Source of the DNA: Arachidicoccus sp050436765
GTDB lineage: Bacteria > Bacteroidota > Bacteroidia > Chitinophagales > Chitinophagaceae
Length of the DNA stretch: 28,431 nucleotides
Reading direction: 5' to 3'
NCBI RefSeq assembly: GCF_050436765.1
Contig: NZ_JBNQGD010000098.1
Coordinates: 1 to 28,431 of the forward strand
In this document: in pieces, positions 7,575 to 15,519 of the stretch
How the letters are laid out: each line of letters opens with the position of its first letter
How positions within the stretch are numbered: position 1 is the stretch's first letter
Translations under genes and position numbers: made by a program
Notes under the pieces: generated by a model
What the model was told of the DNA's origin: nothing
The model's input: the letters and a program-made list of their open reading frames with translations, nothing else
The model's database searches: none

Positions 7575-7711
7575 GTCCTTACGGCTTACCAATAAAATCC
7601 TTACACATAAGCATAATTTTGTTTCCTTTAGGTCAGCTAATCCGCGATATTAGGATCTTTTGTAACGCGGGTCATCTCTTTAAGTGGCCTAGGATACTTA
7701 TTGTTTGTGAA

Positions 7712-7976
7712 ATGAAATCACAATCGACATCTCGCAGAGCATTTATAAAAACGGGTGATCTTGTAACGGCTGGTTGCTTGATCGTACCCCTCTGGGTTAA
7801 ATGATTAGGAGCTCCTTTGGTGCAGGGAATATACCTGCTGACAAACAAGCATCTCCTTTCTTTCTTGAAAACAGACGCGAACTCAAAATGATTGACAACA
7901 AAAGCCAGATGCGGAACTGCCGATAAATCATCTTCTAAAACAACGTTTAATTTCCTTATGCGGCGGTACCTGCTAA
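7712..7976 (+). pseudogene. Remnant of a Tat-exported protein
   Basis: The 31-codon frame 7712-7804 encodes an obvious twin-arginine signal (SRRAFIKTGDLVTAGCLIVP) and then stops. Protein-like sequence continues in other frames: ATG 7801 to 7926 (reads FGAGNIPADKQASPFFLEN and onward), then 7902-7976 (KPDAELPINHLLKQ and onward). Together they look like the first 80 or so residues of a secreted enzyme broken by at least two frameshifts, with the remainder deleted. The original family is not recognised. The surrounding 7575-8151 has no other gene; TAATTTTG at 7614-7621 could be its old -7 box. Confidence 0.5.
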
Positions 7977-8046
7977 GGAGGATTTTTGCGATAGATAATT
8001 GAACAAAACGTTCATGGCCACATTTTATCAAATTTTATTATAACTG

Positions 8047-8066
8047 TCTAGAAGTTAATCTAGAAG
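8047..8066. repeat. Short direct repeat of TCTAGAAG
   Basis: TCTAGAAG occurs at 8047-8054 and 8059-8066 (12-nt period), about 85 nt upstream of the phosphate-type operator. Each copy contains the palindrome TCTAGA. It might be an operator; no regulator is suggested by the sequence. Confidence 0.3.
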
Positions 8067-8151
8067 CTTTCTTTTTTACATTTTATTTCTCCCGGAATAC
8101 TTGTAGGCATCCACACAAAGATGAAAAGATCTAAAAATCTATTTCACGTTG

Positions 8152-8208
8152 TTCATATTAACTTAATACTGGCGTAACATTCAGATAATATTGTGGTGGT
8201 TATTTTGC
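8152..8208 (+). promoter_or_regulatory. Pho-box-like array and promoter of the phosphate operon
   Basis: Four contiguous 11-bp units run from 8152 to 8195: TTCATATTAAC, TTAATACTGGC, GTAACATTCAG, ATAATATTGTG. Positions 2 (T), 4 (A), 6 (A) and 8 (T) are identical in all four, and the core is close to TAATATT. TATTTTG at 8201-8207 (TA plus TTTG with one base less than the usual spacing) begins 15 nt after the last core (8186). Lack of a TTTG at -33 and position upstream of a phosphate operon fit activation by a PhoB-like regulator, which is not encoded in the window. Confidence 0.65.
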
Positions 8209-8217
8209 AGCATAAAA

Positions 8218-9414
8218 ATGAGAAAAAAAATGAAAAAAACTGCATTTAGCTTGCTGATTATTTTTTGGGTAATAGCTGGTACCAGACAAACAGCGAACGC
8301 CCAATATCTATTGAACAACGATTCTGCGTTTAAAGCCAAAACACCCATGACTGGGCATCTTTGGGGATATGTTTTCGGTGATGCCTATTATAAAGGTTCG
8401 GCAGATACTTTGGGCAGAGGTGGCGCTCAATATTCTGGTGTACCAAAAAATAGAACTGCCTTTCAGATAAGACGTGCTTATCTAGGTTACGATTTCAACA
8501 TCAACCAAAAAATTTCCACAGAAGTATTATTAGAGGCTACAAATAGTGAGACTTTATCAGATAGCAAGATGGCTTTCTATGTAAAGTTAGCAAATCTTCG
8601 TGTTAAGGATCTGTGGAAAGGAACCGACCTCGTGTTGGGTCAGATATCAACTCCAGGTTTCGCCATGTCTTCTGAACCACTGTGGGGGTATCGCTCGATT
8701 GAAAAAACGCAAATAGATGTCCGCGGTACACCTTCTTATGATCTTGGCGCCGCATTGCAAGGAAAGTTTGATCCTAAGACAGGTAATTTCGGTTATGACT
8801 TAATGGTCGCAAATGGCAACGGTGCAAAACAGGAAAGCGATAATTATAAATGGCTTTATAGTGATATCTGGGGGAAATTTTTCGACAAACATCTTTATGT
8901 AAACTTGTATGCTGATTATAATCAAATGTCTCCCATCAATGGATTGAAACATTCACGAAATATGTTTAAAGGATTTGTTGCTTACACAATTCCAACTTTC
9001 ACAGTGGGTGTTGAAGGCTATATTAACAATTTGAAAAACGATGATCAGGCGACTGAAATTTCTACTGGCAATGTTGATGTGTTGAGTGTGAAAGCAAAAG
9101 GTATATCGGTTTTTGCACGCGGCGCGCTCATAAAAAATAAATTGAATTTCTTCGCGCGCTATGATGCTTCTAATCCTAACGATAAAATCGACAATTCGAA
9201 ATATAGTAAGTACGTAGGTAATACAAGCGGCTATAACGATCCTAATACAAAAGACCAATTTATTACAGCTGGCTTGGATTTTACACCTGATAGCAAAGTA
9301 CATTTTATGCCGAATGTTTGGATTGATTCACACAAAAATCAGGGCCCCGTTTCAAAATACAATGCTTCTGACGTGGTGTATCGCTTGACATTTTATTACA
9401 TATTCGGTAAATAA
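8218..9414 (+). CDS. OprO/OprP-like outer-membrane porin
   Basis: Secreted beta-barrel of about 398 aa with a signal peptide ending TANAQ. The mature part shows the alternating aromatic strands of phosphate-selective or general porins: GYVFGDAYYK near the start, a conserved FQIRRAYLGYDFNINQKIS region, and a C-terminal strand YRLTFYYIFGK ending in an aromatic-rich motif. As first gene of the pst operon it probably brings phosphate or polyphosphate across the outer membrane. ATG 8218 or 8230 are both possible. The TTG at 8191 is rejected because it lies upstream of the -7 box. No Shine-Dalgarno sequence is seen. pstS follows after 32 nt with no terminator. Confidence 0.88.
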   Translation: MRKKMKKTAFSLLIIFWVIAGTRQTANAQYLLNNDSAFKAKTPMTGHLWGYVFGDAYYKGSADTLGRGGAQYSGVPKNRTAFQIRRAYLGYDFNINQKISTEVLLEATNSETLSDSKMAFYVKLANLRVKDLWKGTDLVLGQISTPGFAMSSEPLWGYRSIEKTQIDVRGTPSYDLGAALQGKFDPKTGNFGYDLMVANGNGAKQESDNYKWLYSDIWGKFFDKHLYVNLYADYNQMSPINGLKHSRNMFKGFVAYTIPTFTVGVEGYINNLKNDDQATEISTGNVDVLSVKAKGISVFARGALIKNKLNFFARYDASNPNDKIDNSKYSKYVGNTSGYNDPNTKDQFITAGLDFTPDSKVHFMPNVWIDSHKNQGPVSKYNASDVVYRLTFYYIFGK

Positions 9415-9446
9415 AAATCTTAACTCTTCTTAAAAAATAATAGAAA

Positions 9447-10532
9447 ATGAAAAAAAATATCTTCAAATTTGGAACGTTGGTTGCAGGGATTCTTGCGACA
9501 ACATTTTCTCTAACTGCTTGCAATAGTGGTGGTAACAACAATAGTTCTTCTTCCAGCAACAAAATGATTATTGGCGCAGGTAGTTCTTTTGATAATCCTT
9601 TGTTCTCTAAGATGTTCGCTTCTTATAATGATTCTACAAAGATTCAAGTAAATTATCAGTCAGTAGGTTCAGGTGCGGGCATCGCTCAATTAACGCACAA
9701 AACGGTTGATTTTGGTGCATCGGATGCTCCGATGAACGCCACGCAAATGAAAGATGCTCCTGGTGAAGTGTTGCACATCCCCATTACGGCAGGTGCTGTA
9801 GTAATTAGCTACAATTTGCCGGCAGTGAAAGACACTTTAAAATTTACGCCCGATGTTTTGGCTAACATTTATTTAGGAAAAATAACTAAATGGAATGATG
9901 CTCAAATTGCGGCCGTAAACCCAGGAGTAAAACTTCCTGCAATGGACATCGTAGTCGCACATCGTTCGGACGGAAGTGGTACTTCAGCTATATTCACTTC
10001 TTATCTTTCTAAAGTAAGTCAAGACTGGAGTACAAAAGTAGGAAGCGGTACATCTGTAAACTGGCCAGTAGGTTTGGGTGGAAAAGGCAACGAAGGCGTT
10101 TCTGGATTAATCAAACAAACGCCTGGTGGAATCGGTTATATTGAATTGGCTTACGCAATTCAAAACCAAATGCCTTATGCCATAATGCAAAACAAAGCCG
10201 GTAACTTTATTGTGCCTTCAATAGCAAGTGTTACGGCAGCGGCAAATATTACCATTCCTTCAGATGGGAAAGTTCTATTAACCAATACCGAAGCGGTAGA
10301 TGGCTATCCTATCTCTGGTTTTTCTTGGGTCCTGTTATATAAAGAGCAAGGCTATGATAATCGCACGCAGGCTCAGGCAGAACAATTAGTGAATTTAGTG
10401 GATTGGATGATACATGGGGGACAACAGTTCAGCAGCGCTTTAGATTATGCACCATTATCTTCAGCCGCGGTAACTACTGGAGAAGCACTTTTAAAATCTG
10501 CTACTTTCAAAGGACAAGCTATTTTAAAATAA
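9447..10532 (+). CDS. pstS: Phosphate ABC transporter substrate-binding lipoprotein
   Basis: Periplasmic phosphate-binding protein of 361 aa. The N-terminus is a lipoprotein signal with lipobox LTAC (C25) followed by an Asn/Ser-rich linker. Ligand-binding features of PstS are present: GAGSSFDNPLFSKMF, the QSVGSGAGIAQL loop, DFGASDAPM, and HRSDGSGTSAIFTSYL, which contacts the phosphate. It delivers phosphate to the PstCA channel. ATG 9447 gives the full signal. A stem-loop after the gene (10553-10584) separates it from pstC and may keep pstS mRNA more abundant than the transporter mRNA. Confidence 0.97.
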   Translation: MKKNIFKFGTLVAGILATTFSLTACNSGGNNNSSSSSNKMIIGAGSSFDNPLFSKMFASYNDSTKIQVNYQSVGSGAGIAQLTHKTVDFGASDAPMNATQMKDAPGEVLHIPITAGAVVISYNLPAVKDTLKFTPDVLANIYLGKITKWNDAQIAAVNPGVKLPAMDIVVAHRSDGSGTSAIFTSYLSKVSQDWSTKVGSGTSVNWPVGLGGKGNEGVSGLIKQTPGGIGYIELAYAIQNQMPYAIMQNKAGNFIVPSIASVTAAANITIPSDGKVLLTNTEAVDGYPISGFSWVLLYKEQGYDNRTQAQAEQLVNLVDWMIHGGQQFSSALDYAPLSSAAVTTGEALLKSATFKGQAILK

Positions 10533-10552
10533 AAAAATGCGTATAGCAAATC

Positions 10553-10588
10553 ATCTATGGGGTGTTGAAAAATGCTTCATAGATTTTG
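10553..10588 (+). promoter_or_regulatory. Stem-loop between pstS and pstC
   Basis: ATCTATG (10553-10559) pairs with CATAGAT (10578-10584), with an 18-nt loop and TTTTG directly after. The stem is short and AT-rich, so at most it would be a weak terminator or an mRNA-stabilising end for pstS. Confidence 0.35.
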
Positions 10589-10602
10589 TATAAATAAACA
10601 TT

Positions 10603-11586
10603 ATGGATTCTGCAATTAATAATTCGACCGATGCAATAGCAGGTGACGGTGTAGGCTTAGATAAGATCACTTTATCAAAGCAAAAAGCTAAACAAACAAA
10701 GCGAATGTATCGCCATATCAAAGGGGAGAAAGTTTTTAAGAGAGGCTTAACCTTTACGGGCATTGTTATTATCACTTTGGTTTTCGGCATTTTGCTGACC
10801 CTATTTATTCAGTCGCTTCCGGCTATAAAAGCCTTAGGATTAAAATTCTTTTGGACTAAGACTTGGAATCCCGTTCAAAATATCTTTGGTGCCTTACCTT
10901 TTTTAGTGGGGACACTGATCACTTCATTTATGGCCTTGGTTATTTCGGTTCCGTTCTCTATTGCTATTGCAATATTTCTGGGAGAATATTTTCCTAAAGG
11001 AGGATTTTCCAATTTTATTAAAAGTACCATTGACCTGATCGCTGCGGTACCGTCCGTGATATTTGGCTTTTGGGGCTTTTTCGTTTTAGTTCCAATGATC
11101 CGTGTATTAGAAACCAAAATTGGGGTGATGCCAAACGGCGTAGGACTTTTTGCGGCATCTTTGGTCTTAGCGATAATGATTATTCCTTATGCCGCATCTT
11201 TGGGGACTACGATGATTAAGATGGTACCTTCTTCATTGAAAGAAGGCGCTTATGCCTTGGGGGCCACAAGATGGGAAGTTTTGCGCAATGTGATCTTACC
11301 TTATTCCAAATCGGGGATGTTCGCAGGCATTTTACTATCGCTTGGCCGGGCCATTGGCGAGACGATGGCGGTAACGATGGTGATAGGTAACGCTAATTTT
11401 TTGCCTCACAGTCTTTTTGCTCCAGGCAATACAATGGCTAGTGTCATCGCGAATGAATTTACCGAAGCTGATCATCCTGTTTATTTATCAGCATTGATAG
11501 AGATGGGACTGTTCTTGTTTTTGGTAACGTTTGTAATCAATTTTATTGGGAAAAAAGTAATAAAAAGAGCGACAAAAAATAGTTAA
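10603..11586 (+). CDS. pstC: Phosphate ABC transporter permease PstC
   Basis: Inner-membrane permease of 327 aa. Cytoplasmic N-terminus (about 1-45, Lys-rich) is followed by six hydrophobic helices of the BPD_transp_1 fold. The EAA loop that contacts the ATPase reads EGAYALGATRWEVLRNVILPYSKSGMFAG. The helix AVPSVIFGFWGFFVLVPM and the segment GRAIGETMAVTMVIGN are typical of PstC. Its stop overlaps the pstA start by 1 nt (TAATG). ATG 10603 gives the usual length for the family. Confidence 0.96.
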   Translation: MDSAINNSTDAIAGDGVGLDKITLSKQKAKQTKRMYRHIKGEKVFKRGLTFTGIVIITLVFGILLTLFIQSLPAIKALGLKFFWTKTWNPVQNIFGALPFLVGTLITSFMALVISVPFSIAIAIFLGEYFPKGGFSNFIKSTIDLIAAVPSVIFGFWGFFVLVPMIRVLETKIGVMPNGVGLFAASLVLAIMIIPYAASLGTTMIKMVPSSLKEGAYALGATRWEVLRNVILPYSKSGMFAGILLSLGRAIGETMAVTMVIGNANFLPHSLFAPGNTMASVIANEFTEADHPVYLSALIEMGLFLFLVTFVINFIGKKVIKRATKNS

Positions 11587-12437
11587 TGGAAATGAATACA
11601 AAACTTAGATATCGGATTGCAAAAAATAGAGGTATGCGTTGGCTGACCATATTGCTTGCGTTTGCCTGTGTCTTGCCTTTAGCTTTGATTTTAATTTATA
11701 TCATTAAATCAGGCATTAGTGCAATCAATTGGAACTTTATCACTAATATTCCAAAACCGGTGGGGGAATCGGGTGGAGGGGTAGCTAATGCGCTTATCGG
11801 AACACTTATCATCATAGTGGTCGCGACGATTATCGCGGTGCCGATCGGTATTATGTGTGGGATTTATTTAAGTGAAAATAAAAAAAGTAAAATTGCTTAT
11901 TGGGCAAGTTTATGTATAGATATTTTGCAAGGTGTCCCATCTATCGTGATTGGTATTGTTGCTTATTTCTGGTTGGTACGACCCATGGGTGGTTTCTCAG
12001 CCTTGTCAGGCAGTATAGCATTAGCCGTGATGATGTTCCCGATCATTATTCGCTCTACAGAAGAAACATTAAAATTATTACCGGACTCTTTAAAAGAAGC
12101 GGCTTATGCACTCGGAATGCCCTTTCACCGGGTGATTTTAAAAGTGATTATTCCTTGTGGTTTTAGTGGAATTATTTCAGGGGTAATGCTTTCTGTGGCG
12201 CGGGTGGCAGGTGAGACTGCACCCTTGCTTTTCACGGCATTTGGTAATCCGTTTATAGAAACCAACCTTGCGAAACCAATGCAAAGTTTACCATTGCTGA
12301 TATTTAACTATGCCACTAGCTCGTACAAAGATTGGCAGAATCTGGCTTGGGGAGCTTCTTTGGTCTTATTGGTTTTGGTGCTTACACTTAATATGCTTAC
12401 AAAAATTATGACAAGAAAATGGAAAGTACAATTATAA
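11586..12437 (+). CDS. pstA: Phosphate ABC transporter permease PstA
   Basis: Second permease of the phosphate channel, 283 aa with six helices. PstA hallmarks are GVPSIVIGIVAYFWLV in the third to fourth helix, the EAA loop LPDSLKEAAYALGMPFHRVILKVIIP cut here to its core ALGMPFHRVILKVIIP, and ARVAGETAPLLFTAFGN near the C-terminus. The gene overlaps pstC by 1 nt and runs 19 nt into pstB, so the three are tightly coupled. Confidence 0.96.
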   Translation: MEMNTKLRYRIAKNRGMRWLTILLAFACVLPLALILIYIIKSGISAINWNFITNIPKPVGESGGGVANALIGTLIIIVVATIIAVPIGIMCGIYLSENKKSKIAYWASLCIDILQGVPSIVIGIVAYFWLVRPMGGFSALSGSIALAVMMFPIIIRSTEETLKLLPDSLKEAAYALGMPFHRVILKVIIPCGFSGIISGVMLSVARVAGETAPLLFTAFGNPFIETNLAKPMQSLPLLIFNYATSSYKDWQNLAWGASLVLLVLVLTLNMLTKIMTRKWKVQL

Positions 12438-13177
12438 AGACGATTAATTATAATTCTTATTTTGGGGATAATCACGTAGTGAAAAACGTGAATATGGAAA
12501 TACCGGAAAACAATGTGATAGCGGTAATGGGGCCTTCAGGATGCGGAAAAACTACTTTCCTTAGAGGCATCAACAGAATGCATGAACTGGTAGCAGAAGC
12601 ACACGCCGATGGCAATATTTTCCTGCATCACGAAGATATCATGGAGATGCATCCGATAGCAGTGCGTTTAAAAGTTGGGATGGTTTTTCAACGTCCAAAT
12701 CCATTCCCAAATTTAAGCATTAATGATAATGTTCTGGCGGGCTACAAATTGAATGGTATTAAATTAGCAAAGCAGGAAAAGGATAGAATTGTAGAAGAAT
12801 CTCTGACCAAAGTTGCTTTGTGGAGTGAGGTGAAAGACTCTTTGAATAAAAAAGGGACTTTTCTTTCAGGCGGACAACAACAACGTTTGTGTATAGCTCG
12901 CGCTGTGGCAATGCAACCCGAAGTGTTACTGTTTGATGAGCCTACATCTGCTCTGGATCCAATATCCACAGCGACCGTAGAAGAATTATTTAAAGAGTTA
13001 AAAAAGAATTATACGCTTATCATTGTTACACATAATATGCAACAGGCGGCTAGAGTAAGTGATAAAACGGCATTCTTTTACATGGGAGAATTGGTGGAGT
13101 ATGACGAAACAAAACAAATGTTTACCAATCCAAAAGATGTAAGGACACAAAATTATATTACTGGCAGGTTTAGCTAG
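12419..13177 (+). CDS. pstB: Phosphate ABC transporter ATP-binding protein PstB
   Basis: Cytoplasmic ATPase of 252 aa that powers PstCA. Walker A is GPSGCGKT (38-45), the Q loop is in VGMVFQRPNPFP (Pst-typical), the signature is LSGGQQQR, Walker B is VLLFDEPTSALDP and the switch His is in VTHNMQQA. The C-terminus FYMGELVEYDETKQMFTNP is characteristic of PstB. ATG 12419 lies inside the end of pstA; no other in-frame start gives a complete N-terminal strand. phoU follows after 51 nt. Confidence 0.97.
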   Translation: MESTIIKTINYNSYFGDNHVVKNVNMEIPENNVIAVMGPSGCGKTTFLRGINRMHELVAEAHADGNIFLHHEDIMEMHPIAVRLKVGMVFQRPNPFPNLSINDNVLAGYKLNGIKLAKQEKDRIVEESLTKVALWSEVKDSLNKKGTFLSGGQQQRLCIARAVAMQPEVLLFDEPTSALDPISTATVEELFKELKKNYTLIIVTHNMQQAARVSDKTAFFYMGELVEYDETKQMFTNPKDVRTQNYITGRFS

Positions 13178-13228
13178 TTGGAGGGTAAGATGAGGTTAAA
13201 TTATTTTAATTATTTTAAACGATAGATT

Positions 13229-13891
13229 ATGGCGCAAATAGAATTTGAAATCCTGCAATTAAAGGAAGAGGTGGTGAATATGTGGAACTTGGTACGTGTG
13301 CAGTTACACAAGGCTAAAGTGGCGATGGTAAATTTTGATAAAAACCTTGCTCGTGAAGTGGTGATAAAGGAAAAGAGGGTGAATGGTTATGAGTTGAAAA
13401 TAGATCGCGACTGTGAGAATATTTTTGCATTGAGAACGCCGGTTGCAGTCGATTTAAGGTTTGTGCTGGCGGTGTTAAAGATCAATAACAACCTGGAACG
13501 CATTGGCGATATCGCGGAGGGAATTGCCAAATATATTATTCATACTGAAACGCAGTTTTCACCTGAATTATTAAAGTCCTCTAAAGTATTGGAGATGCTA
13601 GACATAACCTTCTCTATATTAGACGACGCCTTAGCCGCATTTGAAAATGAGAATACAATCCTGGCACGCAGCATTTTTCAACGAGATGAATTTCTGGACG
13701 AAGTAAACAGAAATGCTATTGATTTTACCAAGGAATATTTACAGACACACTCATCTGAAATTGACGAATTATTGTATGTCCTTTCTATTATCCGTAAGCT
13801 GGAACGGGTGGGAGATCAGGCAAAAAATATTGCCGAAGAGATTATTTTTTATATAGAAGCAAAAGTACTAAAACACAATAAAGACAAGTAG
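13229..13891 (+). CDS. phoU: Phosphate signalling regulator PhoU
   Basis: Cytoplasmic all-helical protein of 220 aa made of two three-helix repeats. The metal-binding signatures of the two repeats are NNLERIGDIAEGIAKYI (about residues 89-105) and KLERVGDQAKNIAEEI (about 190-205). PhoU couples the Pst transporter to the PhoR kinase and shuts down the response when phosphate is plentiful. It is the last gene of the operon; the terminator at 13907-13950 follows 15 nt after the stop. Confidence 0.95.
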   Translation: MAQIEFEILQLKEEVVNMWNLVRVQLHKAKVAMVNFDKNLAREVVIKEKRVNGYELKIDRDCENIFALRTPVAVDLRFVLAVLKINNNLERIGDIAEGIAKYIIHTETQFSPELLKSSKVLEMLDITFSILDDALAAFENENTILARSIFQRDEFLDEVNRNAIDFTKEYLQTHSSEIDELLYVLSIIRKLERVGDQAKNIAEEIIFYIEAKVLKHNKDK

Positions 13892-13906
13892 TATTATTTT
13901 TGTAGG

Positions 13907-13950
13907 AAAAATATGGGCCACCTGGTTAACCAAGTAGCCCATATTTTTTT
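13907..13950. terminator. Bidirectional terminator between phoU and the DUF4197 gene
   Basis: AAAAATATGGGC at 13907-13918 pairs perfectly with GCCCATATTTTT at 13937-13948. The interior continues around the same axis through GGTTAACC (13924-13931), with only two mismatched pairs in the whole 42 nt. A-run on the left and T-run on the right serve both strands, matching the convergent genes. Confidence 0.88.
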
Positions 13951-13954
13951 AAAA

Positions 13955-14662
13955 TTATTTATTTCCAAAAATTTGCTTCAAAGCTGCCGTTGTTTGTTGT
14001 GCAGGATTGTGACGAATATTTTTCTCAGCAGTAGCCATTTGACTAAACATCGCATTCATTGCTTGATTGGCAACATAATTTGTTAAGTCGGGATTGAGTT
14101 TATTTTTTACTAAAGGTACACTGTTGTAGGTTGTCGCTAGTTGATTGTAATATTTTGTTGCGTCATTCTTATCTAATGATGCTTTTATTACCGGCATAAA
14201 AGCAGCAATCAATTGATTAGAAGTTTTTTGTTTGAAAAAATTAGTAATCGAGTTATCACCGCCAGCTATTAATCCGGCTGCATCAGTAATCGACATGTTT
14301 TTTACAGCATTGGTAAAGATGGGTTTGGCCAATACGACAGCTTGCTCCGCTGAATGGTTTACCTGCGTCTCCACATTATTTACCAAACTACCTAGCCCTA
14401 ACATTTGCAGGGTTCCGGCAATTTTTTGAGCTTCAGGAGGAAGTAATATTTTATATAATGAATTATTGAGAAAGCCATTGCGGGTGCCTAAGTTGCCGAT
14501 CCCCGATAACGCACTTTGTAACAACAAATCCTTGATGGCAGTATTGGTCGTATTGCCTGTATTTTGTGAATTAACAGCATTAAGGCCATTGCCTAGTTGA
14601 TTGAGATTGGCGCAGGAAGAAAGTAATAGGGCAGTAGCAAAAAGAACACAGATTTTTTTCAT
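13955..14662 (-). CDS. DUF4197 lipoprotein
   Basis: Predicted lipoprotein of 235 aa (lipobox LSSC, C17) followed by the DUF4197 domain, about 40-230. Family features are FLNNSLYKILLPPEAQKIAG, an NHSAEQAVVLAKPIF segment, NMSITDAAGLIAGGDNSITNFF and a C-terminal region rich in helices. The function of DUF4197 is unknown. It is last in a minus-strand set after dapF, with a 45-nt gap. Confidence 0.88.
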   Translation of the reverse strand: MKKICVLFATALLLSSCANLNQLGNGLNAVNSQNTGNTTNTAIKDLLLQSALSGIGNLGTRNGFLNNSLYKILLPPEAQKIAGTLQMLGLGSLVNNVETQVNHSAEQAVVLAKPIFTNAVKNMSITDAAGLIAGGDNSITNFFKQKTSNQLIAAFMPVIKASLDKNDATKYYNQLATTYNSVPLVKNKLNPDLTNYVANQAMNAMFSQMATAEKNIRHNPAQQTTAALKQIFGNK

Positions 14663-14707
14663 TGTATAGGTTATTTATAATTATGATAGAACAGGATATA
14701 GGTCTAC

Positions 14708-15490
14708 TTACGCCAATGCTTTTTCTCCTTTGTAAACAAACGTCGCAGGGCCACAGAGCCAAATATTATTAAAATGCTCTTCACTAATTCTATCAAATTC
14801 AACTGCTAATTTTCCGCCTAAAGTTTCTACTTCTATTCTGTTGAACCCCCGGTCGTTATGAGCGGATATAAGGCTTGCTGCGGTAACGCCTGTGCCACAA
14901 CTCAAGGTTTCATCTTCTACACCACGTTCATAGGTGCGTACAAAAATGCTTGTATCGTTAATTGTTTGTACGAAGTTTACGTTAATGCCCTCTTGTTCAT
15001 AGGATTCACTATTACGAATGGCCCTGCCTTCTTTTACAACATTTATATTATCCAATTGCGCGACTAATTTTATGTAGTGGGGACTTCCTGTATTTAGCTC
15101 ATAATCGTTATTGATAGATTTAACACCATTGACGTCTTTCATTTTTAAGTGAACCCATTCATTCTCTTCTATTGTGGCTAAATGCTCTCCATCGATGGCT
15201 AGAAAATGGAATTCGTTTTTTAGAAGCCCCATGTGTCTGGCAAACTGTACGGCGCATCTACCACCATTTCCACACATGCTTTGTGACCCATCGGCATTAT
15301 AATAGTCCATCTCAAAGTCGAGTGTTGGATGATTTTTTAAAATAATAACGCCATCGGCACCTATGCCAAATCGACGATTGCAGAAATCTTGGATGTTTTT
15401 GTTGCTTAAGTTTATTTCCTGTATCCTTCCATCTATCATTATAAAGTCATTGCCTGTACCTTGATATTTATAAAAAGTAATTGATTGCAT
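14708..15490 (-). CDS. dapF: Diaminopimelate epimerase
   Basis: Cytoplasmic enzyme of 260 aa that interconverts LL- and meso-diaminopimelate for lysine and peptidoglycan synthesis. The two catalytic cysteines are C73 in ADGSQSMCGNGGRC and C198 in TLSCGTGVTAAS. The N-terminus KYQGTGNDFIMID is diagnostic. The length is normal for the Bacteroidota form. It lies 29 nt after the nucleoside phosphorylase gene, so the two are probably co-transcribed. Confidence 0.96.
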   Translation of the reverse strand: MQSITFYKYQGTGNDFIMIDGRIQEINLSNKNIQDFCNRRFGIGADGVIILKNHPTLDFEMDYYNADGSQSMCGNGGRCAVQFARHMGLLKNEFHFLAIDGEHLATIEENEWVHLKMKDVNGVKSINNDYELNTGSPHYIKLVAQLDNINVVKEGRAIRNSESYEQEGINVNFVQTINDTSIFVRTYERGVEDETLSCGTGVTAASLISAHNDRGFNRIEVETLGGKLAVEFDRISEEHFNNIWLCGPATFVYKGEKALA

Positions 15491-15519
15491 TGAAATGTTG
15501 AAAAAATTAAGATTATATA

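Noticed and set aside
7672..8031. 119-codon minus-strand frame across the decayed Tat gene
   Set aside because: Plus-strand pieces with a recognisable Tat signal explain the region better; the minus frame shows no motif.
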